Below, piece by piece: positions 37,104 to 48,049 of a stretch of DNA of 64,000 bases. This DNA comes from Helichrysum umbraculigerum (Eukaryota; Streptophyta; Magnoliopsida; Asterales; Asteraceae), in contig CATIUR010000004.1 of the NCBI GenBank assembly GCA_949592205.1, forward strand, positions 8,745,001 through 8,809,000. Direction: 5' to 3'. The position numbers and the translations under genes are program-made. The notes under the pieces were generated by a model that was not told the DNA's origin, did no database searches, and worked only from the letters and a program-made list of their open reading frames with translations. How positions within the stretch are numbered: the stretch's first letter is position 1; the number at the start of each line of letters is the position of its first letter.

Positions 37104-38629
37104 AAGTTAAGTGTTATGTATACAAAAATACTACTCACAAAATTTGTTGTACTCGTATTCATTTACTCTATTTATTTAGCTACTAAAAGTTATCATTTGA
37201 AATAATTTTAGTGTACCTTGAGTTGTACATCTGTGACAAATTTGAACTAAAGTACGCGATCGGGTAGAAGTACGCGATCGCGTATTATTTATTAATTTGG
37301 AAGCTTCACCCAATCGGGTATATAAACTCACCCAATCGCGTATATATACCCTCACCCAATCGGGTGGAATAACTCACCCAATCGGGTATGTGTACCCTCA
37401 CCCAATCGGGTGGAATAACTCACTCGATCATGTATTGTCATTTTTGGTCCTCACCCAATCGGGTATGAAATTTCACCCAATTGGGTATTGTTATCTTTGT
37501 GTACAATTCAGTATATAACTAAAATTGGTGTATTTTCAAGGGAAACGTTCTGCACGAAAGTTGTTCCTAACGAACATACGAAGATTTTGGCGGTTGTTTC
37601 ATGCATTTATTTTACTCCTACGATTTTATATGATTTTTCTTCCCGGACTGAAAAATCTGTCCAAGTTCATCATCACCATAAGTTTATGTTTTTCTTAGTT
37701 TTTGTTATATTTTCATGCATGATCTTTCAAGGTATGAACATTTAACATGTTAACAAGTATAAAACATGAAAGTTTAGAGAGAAAGAAGTACTCCTTACAA
37801 AGATTTAAGAAGAACAAGGAAGAAGATGATGAAGATGATGTTTCATGCTTGTTTCACCTCCTTGTTTCCTTTGCAAATCCTTTGAAATATTTGAGGTTAA
37901 TTGATGATGATGATGGTGTTTGTCTTGCTGGTTCTCTGTTGTGTTTATGTTCTGAGAGAGATAGAGAATGAGAGTTAGAGTATGTGATGAATGATTGAGT
38001 TGAAAAAGTGTTTGTGTATTGTTGTGTATAAAAATCAAGAAGACATGGGGATGTTGGTTTGGTGTTGACAAAACCGGCTCCCCATGGGCCTACAACATGG
38101 GTCTCAAAATCTTGCGTCTCAATTTGGTATTTAACCCGTGTTCGTTTACCCGATCGTTATTCGTTTTAGTTAACGGTTAGTTTGCGTTAATTTATTTCGT
38201 AGTATTATTCTAAATACTTAAATTTGAGTTTCAAAAATATTATTTTTGACTCATTCGGTTGTCGGGTTCGTTTCGTGTATTTTTATCGTGTACGTTACGT
38301 TTTATGATAAACGTATAATTGTTTCGTTTTATCATTATGCTATATTCGTTTGCATAATATTTTCGAGTAAATAACTACTATAAAGTTAGTTTTACGTTAT
38401 TTAAAATTTTGTATCACCAACGTACGTATTGTTTTTGTCGTACTCGTTCCGATTGTTGTTCGTGAAATTATAAATAATTACGAAATTTGTAATACCTCAC
38501 GTATTAAATCGTTGGGCTTTGCTAGACTTATCTCATAAAAATAGTGTAAATTCACTTAAGTAGGAAATTTGCTCTAAGTATGCACGTGTTTAATGTTTGT
38601 AATTATATCGAAAATTGAGGGGTGTCACA
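35365..38629 (-). mobile_element. Solo LTR E (3265 bp)
   Basis: Perfect TSD GATAT lies at 35360-35364 and 38630-38634. Minus-strand sense starts TGTGACACCCCTC and ends ATGTGTGTGACA. It has a predicted donor ATCTTTGTAAGG (GT at 37798-37797) and acceptor TGTTTTTCAG (AG at 35733-35732), the repeat tract 37252-37495 in between, and a GAATATACG/CGTATATTC hairpin at 36346-36405. A short (TG)n(TA)n run lies at 37054-37100. Confidence 0.93.
37252..37495. repeat. CACCCAATCGGGT tract in LTR E
   Basis: About eight copies of CACCCAATCGGGT (arms ACCC/GGGT) alternate with TATA-rich spacers. At one edge is the perfect 12-mer palindrome ACGCGATCGCGT beside ACGCGATCGGGT, a hybrid of the two unit types. Confidence 0.92.
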
Positions 38630-39070
38630 GATATCAATGGTTACCAATTGTCATGTTGCGTTGAGGGTTTATATAAATGTGAAGTTGGTGTTTTATATCC
38701 AAACTTAAGATTAAGTTATATTCAATGATATATATTAACAATACCAATCATATAATAAGGTTTCATGTATAAAAAATAACTAAAGAAATATTTAACATTC
38801 ACTTTGATAGATAAACAAGAGTATTACATATGAACATTACATATACAATTATTACTATTTGGTTTATTTGGATAATCCGGTTCTAATAATAGAAACCAAA
38901 ACCAATTCAAAAACCGAATTACTAATTTGGTTTTTGCCCGATCCGATCCGAAAAACCAAATTGTCCAATCCGATCGATCCAATCCAATTAGACCATTTAG
39001 ATAATCCGGTTATATCCGAACTGTGAACACCCCTAATAACATACATAATAAGAAAATACGAAAAATTTAA

Positions 39071-39401
39071 GGGTGCATTTAGTTACAGAAAAATTTCTTC
39101 ATTTTTCTTTTTTCATTTCCCTAGAGAATGAGAAGTGTTTTACTACTCTAGAAATGCATGAAAAATCTAGAAAATGTGTTTAGTTGTAAGGGATTGAGTT
39201 TTCCTTTTCCAAAGAGGAGTAGAGATGGAAATTTTAGAAAACCATCAAAAGTAGTTTTCAATTTTTTAGTTAGAAAAAGGAAAACAAAAATTTTTCTTTT
39301 CTTAGAAAAGTTTGTTACAAAACTCGAATTTGAACACGTTTTCTAATTTTCTTAGAAAATTTTTCTGAAAAAGTGGAGAGTTTTCTGTAACTAAACGCAC
39401 C
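39071..39401. mobile_element. Tourist-like MITE, TSD TAA (331 bp)
   Basis: Termini GGGTGCATTTAGTTACAGAA and, inverted, GGGTGCGTTTAGTTACAGAA differ at one base. TAA flanks both sides (39068-39070, 39402-39404), fitting PIF/Harbinger. Confidence 0.88.
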
Positions 39402-39987
39402 CTAAGCTTTGATCACTACAATTTTTCAAGAATCATGTCCAAATCATGTCAATTCCACTGGATCCAAACTCTTTTCAACCTAAAGTTAATTTATTTTCTT
39501 TGTTAAGGTTCACATCCTAACAAAGAACATAACAAAGGACTCAGAGACTATTCCAATCACCATGTTATGCATTTGTGTTTGTTGGAAAAAGGCCTTATTA
39601 TGATTTGGTGATAATATTGGTGTCGTTGACAGCACAATAATTAGATGTTGTTGGTCAATCAAGATTTTTATATTTTACAATTTTGAACTTTGAACTTTTT
39701 CCTTTGTACAATATTAGTCTCTTCTACGAGGCTAACACAATTTTGCAGCACATGATATTTTTCCAATAGTAAAATTGAATGTGCCAATTACAAATGCATT
39801 TTTCTTTTTCAACAAACATTTGAATATATAAAAATTTCAATAAATTAAAATTAATTTAACAAACAAAAAGAATATTTATCCACCAAATTTTAGCCGAAAT
39901 CTGTACTTTTTCATACTTTTTACAATATACAAGATAGGCAGAATATAATATAAATGGGTGCCAAAATGTAAAAATATGGTTTATATA

Positions 39988-40774
39988 CAAGGGGGTACAA
40001 ATGAAAATAGAAATTTGTATAAGAATGAGGGAATCAATCTCAACCACTTATTTTTATCAAATACAAATTTTCACCATCTTTTTTTTTAAATTAAATATCT
40101 CACAAACGGTAAGTCGAAAAATTATAATAATTGCACCATAAAATTTAGCATTTTATCCTCTTCGATTTGCCGTCCCTCAAGGCATACTTTAACAACTTTT
40201 TTTTCCAAGTTTTTGGTGGGTTTACAAATTAGTAACACATATGTTACTGTTGCATTTAGGGTTTGGGATTTAGGGGTTAGGGTTTAGGGTTTGGGGTTTC
40301 TCATCGAAACCTCAAACCCTAAACCCTAAACCTAAACCCTAAACCCTAACCCCAAACCCTAAACAATTTACAAAACTCTAAACCCTAAATCATACTAAAC
40401 CCTAAACCCTACTAAAACCTAAACCCTACTAAACCCTAAACCTAAATCCTAAACCCTAAACCATAACCCTAAACCCTAACCCTAAGCACAAATCAAATGT
40501 AAAGCCAATCACTAACACATGTGTTACTAATTTGTAAACCCACAAAAAAATGAAAAAAAAAAAGTTGTCAAAAGTATTTTTATGGCAAATCGAAGAGAAG
40601 AAAATGCTGAATTTTATGGTGCAATTTTTATGATTTTTTGACTTACCGTTTGTGAGATATTTGAGTTTCAAAAATATGGGGGAAATTGGTATTTGATGAA
40701 AATCAGTGGTTGAGTTTGATTCCCCTATTCTCACTCAAAATTGATAATTGATGTACTCATTTGAACTCTACTCT
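39988..40774. mobile_element. Foldback element with a telomere-repeat core
   Basis: The outer 250 bp on each side are imperfect inverted copies (shared blocks TATCTCACAAACGGTAAGTC, GAATCAAACTCAACCACT-like, TTACAAATTAGTAACACAT). The middle is an inverted array of TTTAGGG/CCCTAAA. The ends are next to TATATA, as for the related foldback elements. Confidence 0.8.
40255..40486. repeat. Interstitial telomere-type repeats in inverted orientation
   Basis: A short left block of TTTAGGG-type repeats (40255-40300) faces a longer right block of CCCTAAA-type repeats (40313-40486), with degenerate units such as CCTAAAC and ACTAAAC. TTTAGGG is the common plant telomere unit. Confidence 0.93.
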
Positions 40775-40973
40775 ATATAGAAAACGAATTTATTAGTTTA
40801 TTAAAGTTTTGACCTTGTAATCATAGTCATAAATGTAAACTCATTTAAAAAAAAAAAAACAGAACTTGTATATTATAATTTAACTTATAGATAAATGCAT
40901 GTATGATGGTGTCGTTTCTCATCATAGAACTCTGTTTCTTTGACTAGTAGAAATGGAAATAAGCATTAAGTCT

Positions 40974-41158
40974 TACACAATGTTTGGTTCGCAAAATTAT
41001 ATAAAATTTGATGGAATTGAGATCTTAATTTCATTCAGTAAGGTAATTTGGTTGAAGAATGAATTGAACTGTGATTCATTAAATTTAATCACTCAAAGTA
41101 ATTCACGTTCCTTAGAAATTTCAATTTCATCGTAAATATTTCGTGAACCAAACACAAC
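40974..41158. mobile_element. Small MITE, possible TTA target
   Basis: ATGTTTGGTTCGC on the left pairs with GTGAACCAAACAC on the right, and TTA occurs at both edges. The outermost bases do not match well, so the call is tentative. Confidence 0.5.
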
Positions 41159-43121
41159 CTTAGTGTATCGTGTCAAAGTCTTAGATTTTAAAATGATCTG
41201 CAAAAGCTTTTGATTGTGTCAATTGGAGTTTTCTTCTTAATATCATGGTGCAAATGGGTTTTGGATTAAAATGGTGTAATTGGATTTTCGCTTGTCTATC
41301 GTCAACATCTATTTCAGTATAAATTAATGGATCCTCAACGGATAAATTTGTGATGAAGCAGGGACTTAGACAAGGCGATCCTTTGCCACCGTTCTTGTTT
41401 CTTATTGTTGCGAAGGCCCTTCAAGTAACCATCTTGGAAGCTTGTAAAAAGAATAATTTTAAAGGTACCTCATTGAAAAATAACGGCTCCAATGTTTCTT
41501 TATTGCAATACGCAGGCGATGCCATTTTCTTTGGTGAGTGGTCGTTGTGCAATATGGGGAATCTCATTAACATTCTTTATTGTTTTCAAGAGGCATCGGG
41601 TCTAAAGGTGAACCTTGCAAAGAGTCTGTTATATGGAGTAGGTATTGATAGCCTTCAATTTGAGAGAATGGCTTGTATTTTTAATTGTTCGCATGATTCT
41701 CTGTCATTCGTTACTTGGGACTCCCGGTGGGTACAAATATGAGGTATTTGGATAGTTGGAAGGATGTGATTGATAGATTCTTGAAATGCCTTTCATCTTG
41801 GATAAGCTAGAATTCTATATAGTGGTGGTAGGCTCACTCTTATTAAATCCGTTCTTGGGAGCCTCCCCCTCTATTACTTCTCTCTTTCTAGAGTCCCTAC
41901 GGAGTTATTAATAAACTTGAAGTTATACGTAATTGGTTTTTTTGGGAATTCAAAGATGGTGGCTGATGCGTGTGAAGGCGTCTAGTTTTATTTTTTATAA
42001 ATGGAAATACCTTATTAATACTATCACACAACCAGGCAAGAATACCCGATCGGAATAATATAGCTATGGTAAGTCCAGGTCGAACATAGGAACGATGTTA
42101 TTCAATTAAATTAGAATTATTAACTAAACTAATAAAACATTAAGATAGGGGGTACGTTTTAGTTCCGTGCGAACGTTCAATATGAACTAATTCACTAAAC
42201 CAATAACATAAAACAAGGTAAAGAGTAAAAGATAAACAATTGGAGATAGACATATAATTGCTTAGAGTCTTCCACTCAGATTCATATTATCCGTTTCATG
42301 TGTTTTGATTGTCTGATTGTGATTTCTTTTATATTAACTTAGTTACTAATCAAAGAATCTAAGTTAAATGTAAATTAGTCTCTGGTTCTGGTTAACTAAT
42401 ATCTACAATCTAGAGTCCCACATTAAACATCGATCCGACGTCGCAAGAATGTTGCTCTATTGCGTGCTTTTCCCTAGATTGTGCATTAAGTGTTCACGAC
42501 TTGTTACGACTAATCCTCGCGGTATGACTCAGCAATACCTTCTAATAATCACTTATTAGCTCATTTATTTTAGATTAGTTAATTACTATGCTCTTAACCT
42601 ATCAAACTCAATATATTTAGCAATGATCATAAACCTAAATTCATCATCATCAATAATCAATAGTATCAAAGGAACTCAATCTCAATAATCCTATTGACCA
42701 CGTTAAGTAGCAATTAATAATCACCAATAAACAAGGTTCTACGGATAACGTAACAATCTTCAATCAGACAATTTATTTAAAACACAATTATAACCTTCAA
42801 ACAATCATAATCCAAGGTTATTAAACTAAACAATATACAATAATTCTAATCCATGATTCAATTATACAAAATCAAATTCATGATCTCAAAACAAAACACA
42901 TAGACATGTTTAAATTGAAATCGGAAGATGATACGCAAACCGAATAGTGAACCACGCGTATTAGGATCGATTGGCATCAATCCTAGCCCTTTCATGCCTC
43001 CAAAATGCCATCAAATACCTCTGGAACTCACTTTAGTCGGCTGTGGTGAAGTAGTGAAAAGTTTGAGTGATAACCCTAAAATGAGATTAAATTGGATTTT
43101 AACCTAATTCTGCCGACTTCA

Positions 43122-43247
43122 TCCAACCACCGGTTGGAATTTCCAACCGCCGGTTGGATGCAAATTCCCAACTGATCCGGCCCGGGAAGCTTGTCAGCCC
43201 AAGAATTTAATCCAACCGTCGGTTGGATTATTCAACCGCCGGTTGGA
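43122..43247. repeat. Four hairpins TCCAACC-NNC-GGTTGGA in LTR F
   Basis: Units start at 43122, 43142, 43211 and 43231, as two close pairs separated by 52 nt. Loops are ACC, GCC, GTC and GCC. The last unit has TTCAACC in the left arm. Confidence 0.95.
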
Positions 43248-44194
43248 AGCACAAATTCAGTTTTTCACCATTCGATTCAATCATCTCTTGCCTATCTTCA
43301 ACTCTTATGTTCCTTTCCTTAAGATTAGCCCGTTTTCTGCTTCTTTTCGATCCAAGCTCTGATTAAACTCCTAATTTGCAAATATGAACGAAATGAGTAT
43401 CTTATTCTGTAACACCCTCAAATTTCGGGTTGCGGAAGCGGTCGGGTCAGGTGTTACCAAATCAAATATCACAAGCACAAAGGTAAATAATGAACGACTC
43501 TAAATGAAACATTTGAAAATAGTTATACATTTCCAAAATAAAAGTGTATACAAGTTGCGAGTTCGCAAAATAATTTCAATACATAGTTTGTAATACAAAA
43601 GTTATGCAGAGAAATCTCGTTGTTTGAAAATATGCGACTCGAGCTAGCATAATCTTTTAGCAATCCTAATCCTGCTGGGCACCTGAGAACACATGCTAAA
43701 ACGAGTCAGCTATAAAGCTGGTGAGTTCATAGGATTGTTAGTTGAAACATAAAGTATTAAACCTTGTATGTTTTGAATGGTAGTTCAAAATCTCCAATTT
43801 TGATATTAAATGTATTAAAGTTGTAACGCCAATATGTATATGCCTAACGAGGTATCTAATACCTAAGTAATAGTGGTATGTACCTAAGTACATAAAGATC
43901 GATGCATTCCGTTCCTGGATACCTATCTGGTATTAATTAAATCTATCAATGTGAGGAAATACATGCCTAAGTTGTAAACCGAGTAATTGTATGACCACGT
44001 CATAAGATGTTGAGTAATAATTGTTGTGCCACCTGGCATAGCATGTTGCATCCAGCAACATTATTGTAGTCCCGCAGAACTATGATTTAGTGTTATGATG
44101 TGTCCGTTTGACCAGTTAGTGCTTGCTAACCCGGATATACTGAGCTAACGGCCTCGCGTGATAACCTCACCGACCCGTTAACTTATTGCGGATC

Positions 44195-44510
44195 ACGAGC
44201 ATAAGCTCGCCCATCCGTGAATGAGTGTGGATCATGAGCATAAGCCCGCCCATCCATCGATTGTATCGCTTTACCGCGATATCGTACTTGTGCCCACTGC
44301 AATACCGTGGCATCGTTTTGTGCCCACTTTACCGTGGCATCGTTTTGTGCCTAACTGGCATCGACCGCATTGCTCGTAAGCAACGTATGTAATTGAGCCG
44401 ACAGTACTACGACATGCCCAACTGGAGATAATTGAGCCGACCGTACAACGACATGTCCGACTAGTGTAAATGAGAGTCGGCAGTACTACGACATGCCCGA
44501 CTAAATTGAT
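44195..44510. repeat. Degenerate repeats with paired arms in LTR B
   Basis: Three related families occur: GATCA(C/T)GAGCATAAG(C/T)(T/C)CGCCCATCC twice; TGGCATCGTTTTGTGCCCA-type with GGCA/TGCC arms three times; and GTACNACGACATG(C/T)CC three times, the last with AGTCGG/CCGACT arms. Confidence 0.75.
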
Positions 44511-44730
44511 TGTATTTGTATGTGTGTACGTATACCTACATACATAGTTAATTGTAGTTGGTACCGAGTGCTCGAGATGAAGTACAAGTATGTGTATATA
44601 TATCTATACATATATATATAAGTCGAATTGATAAACACCTTAAATTGTGTATCATGTAGCACATGAAATTGATTGATTGTAGCTAAGTATGTATATACAG
44701 TCCTTATCTATTTGTTGTACCACAATAAGC

Positions 44731-45083
44731 CTAGGTATGATTAATCATCACCTAGTTGTTTGTATTAGTATAAGGATTCTATACTAACGTATGTTACTAA
44801 TGTATACTTTTAGCCTCAGCCTAGCAAGTATATAGAGATCCTGATTTGTATGGGCAGTATTAGTTCCTAAAAGGAAGACTGATCATGTAAAAGTATGGTC
44901 GTTGTCCAATGTTAGTAGAACTAACCAGTTCTAGTATAAGTGATAGTATTGTCCCACGACAATATGGTCAATGAATGGTGATAACTTAATCAAGTTATGG
45001 GGTGGTAATTGTTTTCCAACAATCTAACAGTGTATGATTGTAACCTATCTAGGTTAAGTATTGATACTATTTCAAAACAGTAT
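44731..45083. repeat. Serial hairpins of different sequence in LTR B
   Basis: Nine hairpins follow each other: CTAGGT/ACCTAG (44731), TTAGTATA/TATACTAA (44765), TTCCT/AGGAA (44864), GTTAGT/ACTAAC (44911), ATTGTC/GACAAT (44948), ATAACTT/AAGTTAT (44981), ATTGTT/AACAAT (45008), TAACCT/AGGTTA (45041) and ATACT/AGTAT (45064). Loops are mostly 3-7 nt. The last five are spaced 23-33 nt apart. Confidence 0.85.
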
Positions 45084-45102
45084 GGTGGGTGTAATTCCTA
45101 AG

Positions 45103-46848
45103 TGATAAACGCCAAAATGTACTAAATTATAGTACTAATTACCCCTTTGTTTAATAGGTTTCTAATGCATTTTGTATGAATAAGATACTTATTTCATTCA
45201 TATTTGCATTTAGGAGTTTAAATGGAGCTTGGATCGAAAAGGAACGAAAAACGAGCTTATTTGGAAGAAAAGTTGCTAAAATAATAAAACATTGGACAAG
45301 AGAAGATTGGATCGAAGAAAAGAAGCTAAGAGAGTGAAGATAGGCAATATTGGATTGGAATAAATGTAAATGAAGCTCGAATCGGAAAAAAGATGAGCTG
45401 AAAATGAAGAAAAATGTAAAAGCTGAGTTTTCAGACAGCTGTTAGTATTTTGGCCATAACTTCTTCATACGAACTCCGATTGGGGTGATTCAACTTGGAG
45501 ATTTTAGCTAACAGAGAGGGCTACAACTTTCGTTTTTTCCATTTTAGCTGAAAATGCATCCATACGGCGTACGGATGTCCATACGCTGTATGGATTGAAA
45601 ACTAGGCTGAAACTTGTTATCGTGGGCTGGACTTTTTGGGCTTTTACATCCATACGCCGTATGGAATTCCATACGCCGTATGGATCACTTTTTCAGCCAT
45701 TTAAGTCCGATTTTAGGGTTTTCACTTCATAACTTCACATAGAACCAAAACCTTCGACCAGAGACGACCAGAGGGGGTTTTCCCCCATTTTGGGAGCGAA
45801 ATGATGGCGGTTTGGAGGCGGAAAAGCTAGGATCAATTCTTATTGATTCTAATTCATTCGGTTTATGATTCGGTTTGCTTATTTTGTTCCGATTTCAATT
45901 CAATCATGTCTATGTGTTTGTTTTGAGACTATGAATCTGATTTTGTATAATTGAATCATGGATTAGATTTATTGTTAATTGTTTAGTTGAATAACCTTTG
46001 ATTATGAATGTTTGAAAGTTATAATTGTGTTGTGAATCAATTGACTGATTGAAGATTGTTATGTTATCCGTGAATCCTTGTTTATTGGTAATTATTAGTT
46101 ACTACTTAACGTGATTAATAGTGTCATTGAAATTGAGTTCATTTGGCATTATTGATTATTGATGATTATGAATTTAGGTTTATGGTCATTTCTAAATAGA
46201 TTGAGTTTGATAGGTTAAGAGAATAGTAACTAATCAATCTAAAATGAATGAGCTAATAAGTGATTATTAGTAGGTATTGTTGAGTCATACCGCGAGGATT
46301 AATCATAACAAGTCGTGAATACTTAATGCACAATCTAGGGAAAAGTACACAATATAGCACCATCCTTATGACAACAGATCGATGTTTCATGTTGGACCTT
46401 AGATTGTAGGAATTAGTTGGACCCGAAACGTTGGCTAGTTCACATTCAATTTAATATCATTGAAGAATTTGGTATTAAGTTGATATAAAAGAAATCACAA
46501 TCAGACGATCAAAACACATGAACCGGATAATATGAATCTGAATGTTAAGACTCTAAGCAATTACATGTCTATCTCCAATTGTTTATCTGTTCCTCTTATC
46601 TTGTTTTATGTTGTTTGGTTTGGTTATTTAGTTCATCTTGAACGTTCGTACGGAACTAAAACGTACCCCCTATGTTACTGCATTCATGAATAATTCCAAT
46701 TTAATTGAATAACATCGTTCCTGTGTTCAACCTGGACTTACTATAGCTATACTATTCCGATCGAGTATTCTTGCCTGGTTGTGTGATAGTATTAACAAGG
46801 TATTTTCAGTTATAAATAATAAAACAAGACGCGCTTTCACACGCATCA
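45103..46848 (+). mobile_element. Solo LTR F' (1746 bp) inside LTR B
   Basis: Perfect TSD CTAAG lies at 45098-45102 and 46849-46853. It begins TGATAAACGCC and ends CACACGCATCA, and is homologous along its length to LTR F in inverted orientation. Its own four hairpins are at 45559-45684. Confidence 0.93.
45559..45684. repeat. Four hairpins TCCATAC-NNC-GTATGGA in LTR F'
   Basis: Units start at 45559, 45578, 45649 and 45668, as two pairs separated by 54 nt. Three have perfect 7-bp stems and the first (TCCATAC-GGC-GTACGGA) has one mismatch. Confidence 0.95.
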
Positions 46849-47149
46849 CTAAGTATTACACATTTCGTATTACATGGCAGTAATATAGATAATTGTGAAT
46901 TATAAAAGTTTATTAATATAATTCGAAAACAGTAATTGAGCATGCGTCTCACCCCGAAAATAGTAAAACGTTTGAAAAGGTGGGGCTATGAAACTCACCT
47001 ATGACTTGTCAGCGATCCTACAATACGCGCATAGTCTGATGGGTAACCTCCTAGTGTCCTAAACACATGAGGTCATATAAGTATGAGACAAATCAGTTTG
47101 TCTATGCGAGTTGCGTAATTATTTATTTGTCGTTCAGGTTTGGAAACCG

Positions 47150-47245
47150 TGTACGGGGGTCCGGGGGCAGCGCCCCTGGTAGCGGGGTCCAAGGGGTGGC
47201 AACCCCTGGCGGGGACCAAGGGGCAGAGCCCCTGGTTGGGGTCGA
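47150..47245. repeat. GC-rich hairpin block in LTR B
   Basis: Three or four units of about 27 bp (GGGGTCCAAGGGG..CCCCTGGC) occur, each with a GGGG/CCCC stem around a different centre (CAGCG, TGGCAA, CAGAG). The G runs could also form a quadruplex. Overlapping ORFs on both strands here are composition artefacts. Confidence 0.85.
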
Positions 47246-47377
47246 GCTGCCAAGTCGGCTTGAAAATTTTTTATTTCTATTATGTTGCTGTAGTGAAAAC
47301 GCTCCGAAATTCCATTTCGGAGTAAAATTAGGTAGTAAAATTTGAGTCTTGACACTTAGTGAAAAATGAGTTGTAAA

Positions 47378-47755
47378 CATTATATTTTTAGCGACACTTA
47401 CAGCGGCACTTAAGGATTTGAGTGACACTTAGGAAGTGTCGTATAAAATAGTGTAATCTGAGTTAAAGGCGTCACTTAGAGGAGTGACGCATGATGAGGC
47501 GTCACTAAAGCAGTGTCGGGTTAATGTCAGAGTTTGATTATAGGCGACACTTAGGCAAGTGTCACTTGAAGTGTCGGTTGGGAGTGTTGGGCGTCACTGG
47601 ACCAGTGACGGATGTAAGTGTCGGGAAAAAGGGGTTTTATGCGGCACTTAGGCAAGTGACGCAAAACTAGTGTTTTTAGCGACACTCAGTGCGTCACTTA
47701 AGTGACGCATTAAGTGACACTACGCTGCTAGTATGTGGGCGACACTTCCATCTGT
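47378..47755. repeat. Cluster of GTGTCGC/GTGACGC motifs
   Basis: About twenty copies of (A/G)GTG(T/A)CGC-like motifs in both orientations resemble CACTA subterminal repeats, but neither CACTA terminus is present. Possibly a truncated element inside LTR B. Confidence 0.6.
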
Positions 47756-48049
47756 TCGACGATTTCAACACCAAAAATGCAATCTAACCCATTTTTAGGC
47801 CGAATCTTGTTGTTATAATGTTAATACATGATATATTGAGTGTTTTTAACATGGAATAACAAGAAAAAGTGAGTGATTCCTTACGATTTGAAGATTGAAG
47901 GTTTGAGGATGATGGTGAACTTGATGATGATCTTGAGGAAGAAGATGAAGATGGAGATGATGATAGTGTTGTTGTTAGTTGCTTCCTTTTCCTTGAAGAT
48001 GGTGATGATTTTCGATTTGATGATGATGTTGTTGTTGTTGTTGTTAAAA

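Larger units (their letters stand above)
35153..39036. mobile_element. hAT-like MITE (about 0.6 kb) split by solo LTR E
   Basis: Termini TAGGGGTGTTC (35153) and GAACACCCCT (39027-39036) are the common plant AGGGGTGTTC-type TIR. Flanking octamers AACAACAT (35145-35152) and AATAACAT (39037-39044) match at 7 of 8 positions. The sequence inside has GATCGGAT/ATCCGATC repeats typical of this MITE type. LTR E interrupts it. Confidence 0.75.

Noticed and set aside
37747..38071. Open frames on both strands near the LTR E leader
   Set aside because: Derived from GAT/CAT-rich low-complexity leader sequence shared by several LTRs.
41350..41742. Possible functional reverse transcriptase
   Set aside because: The catalytic box is YAGD instead of YADD and stops flank the frame; it is a LINE fragment.
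47067..47428. Four overlapping frames on both strands rich in Gly and Pro
   Set aside because: They arise from the GC-rich hairpin block; no start context, domain or conserved frame.
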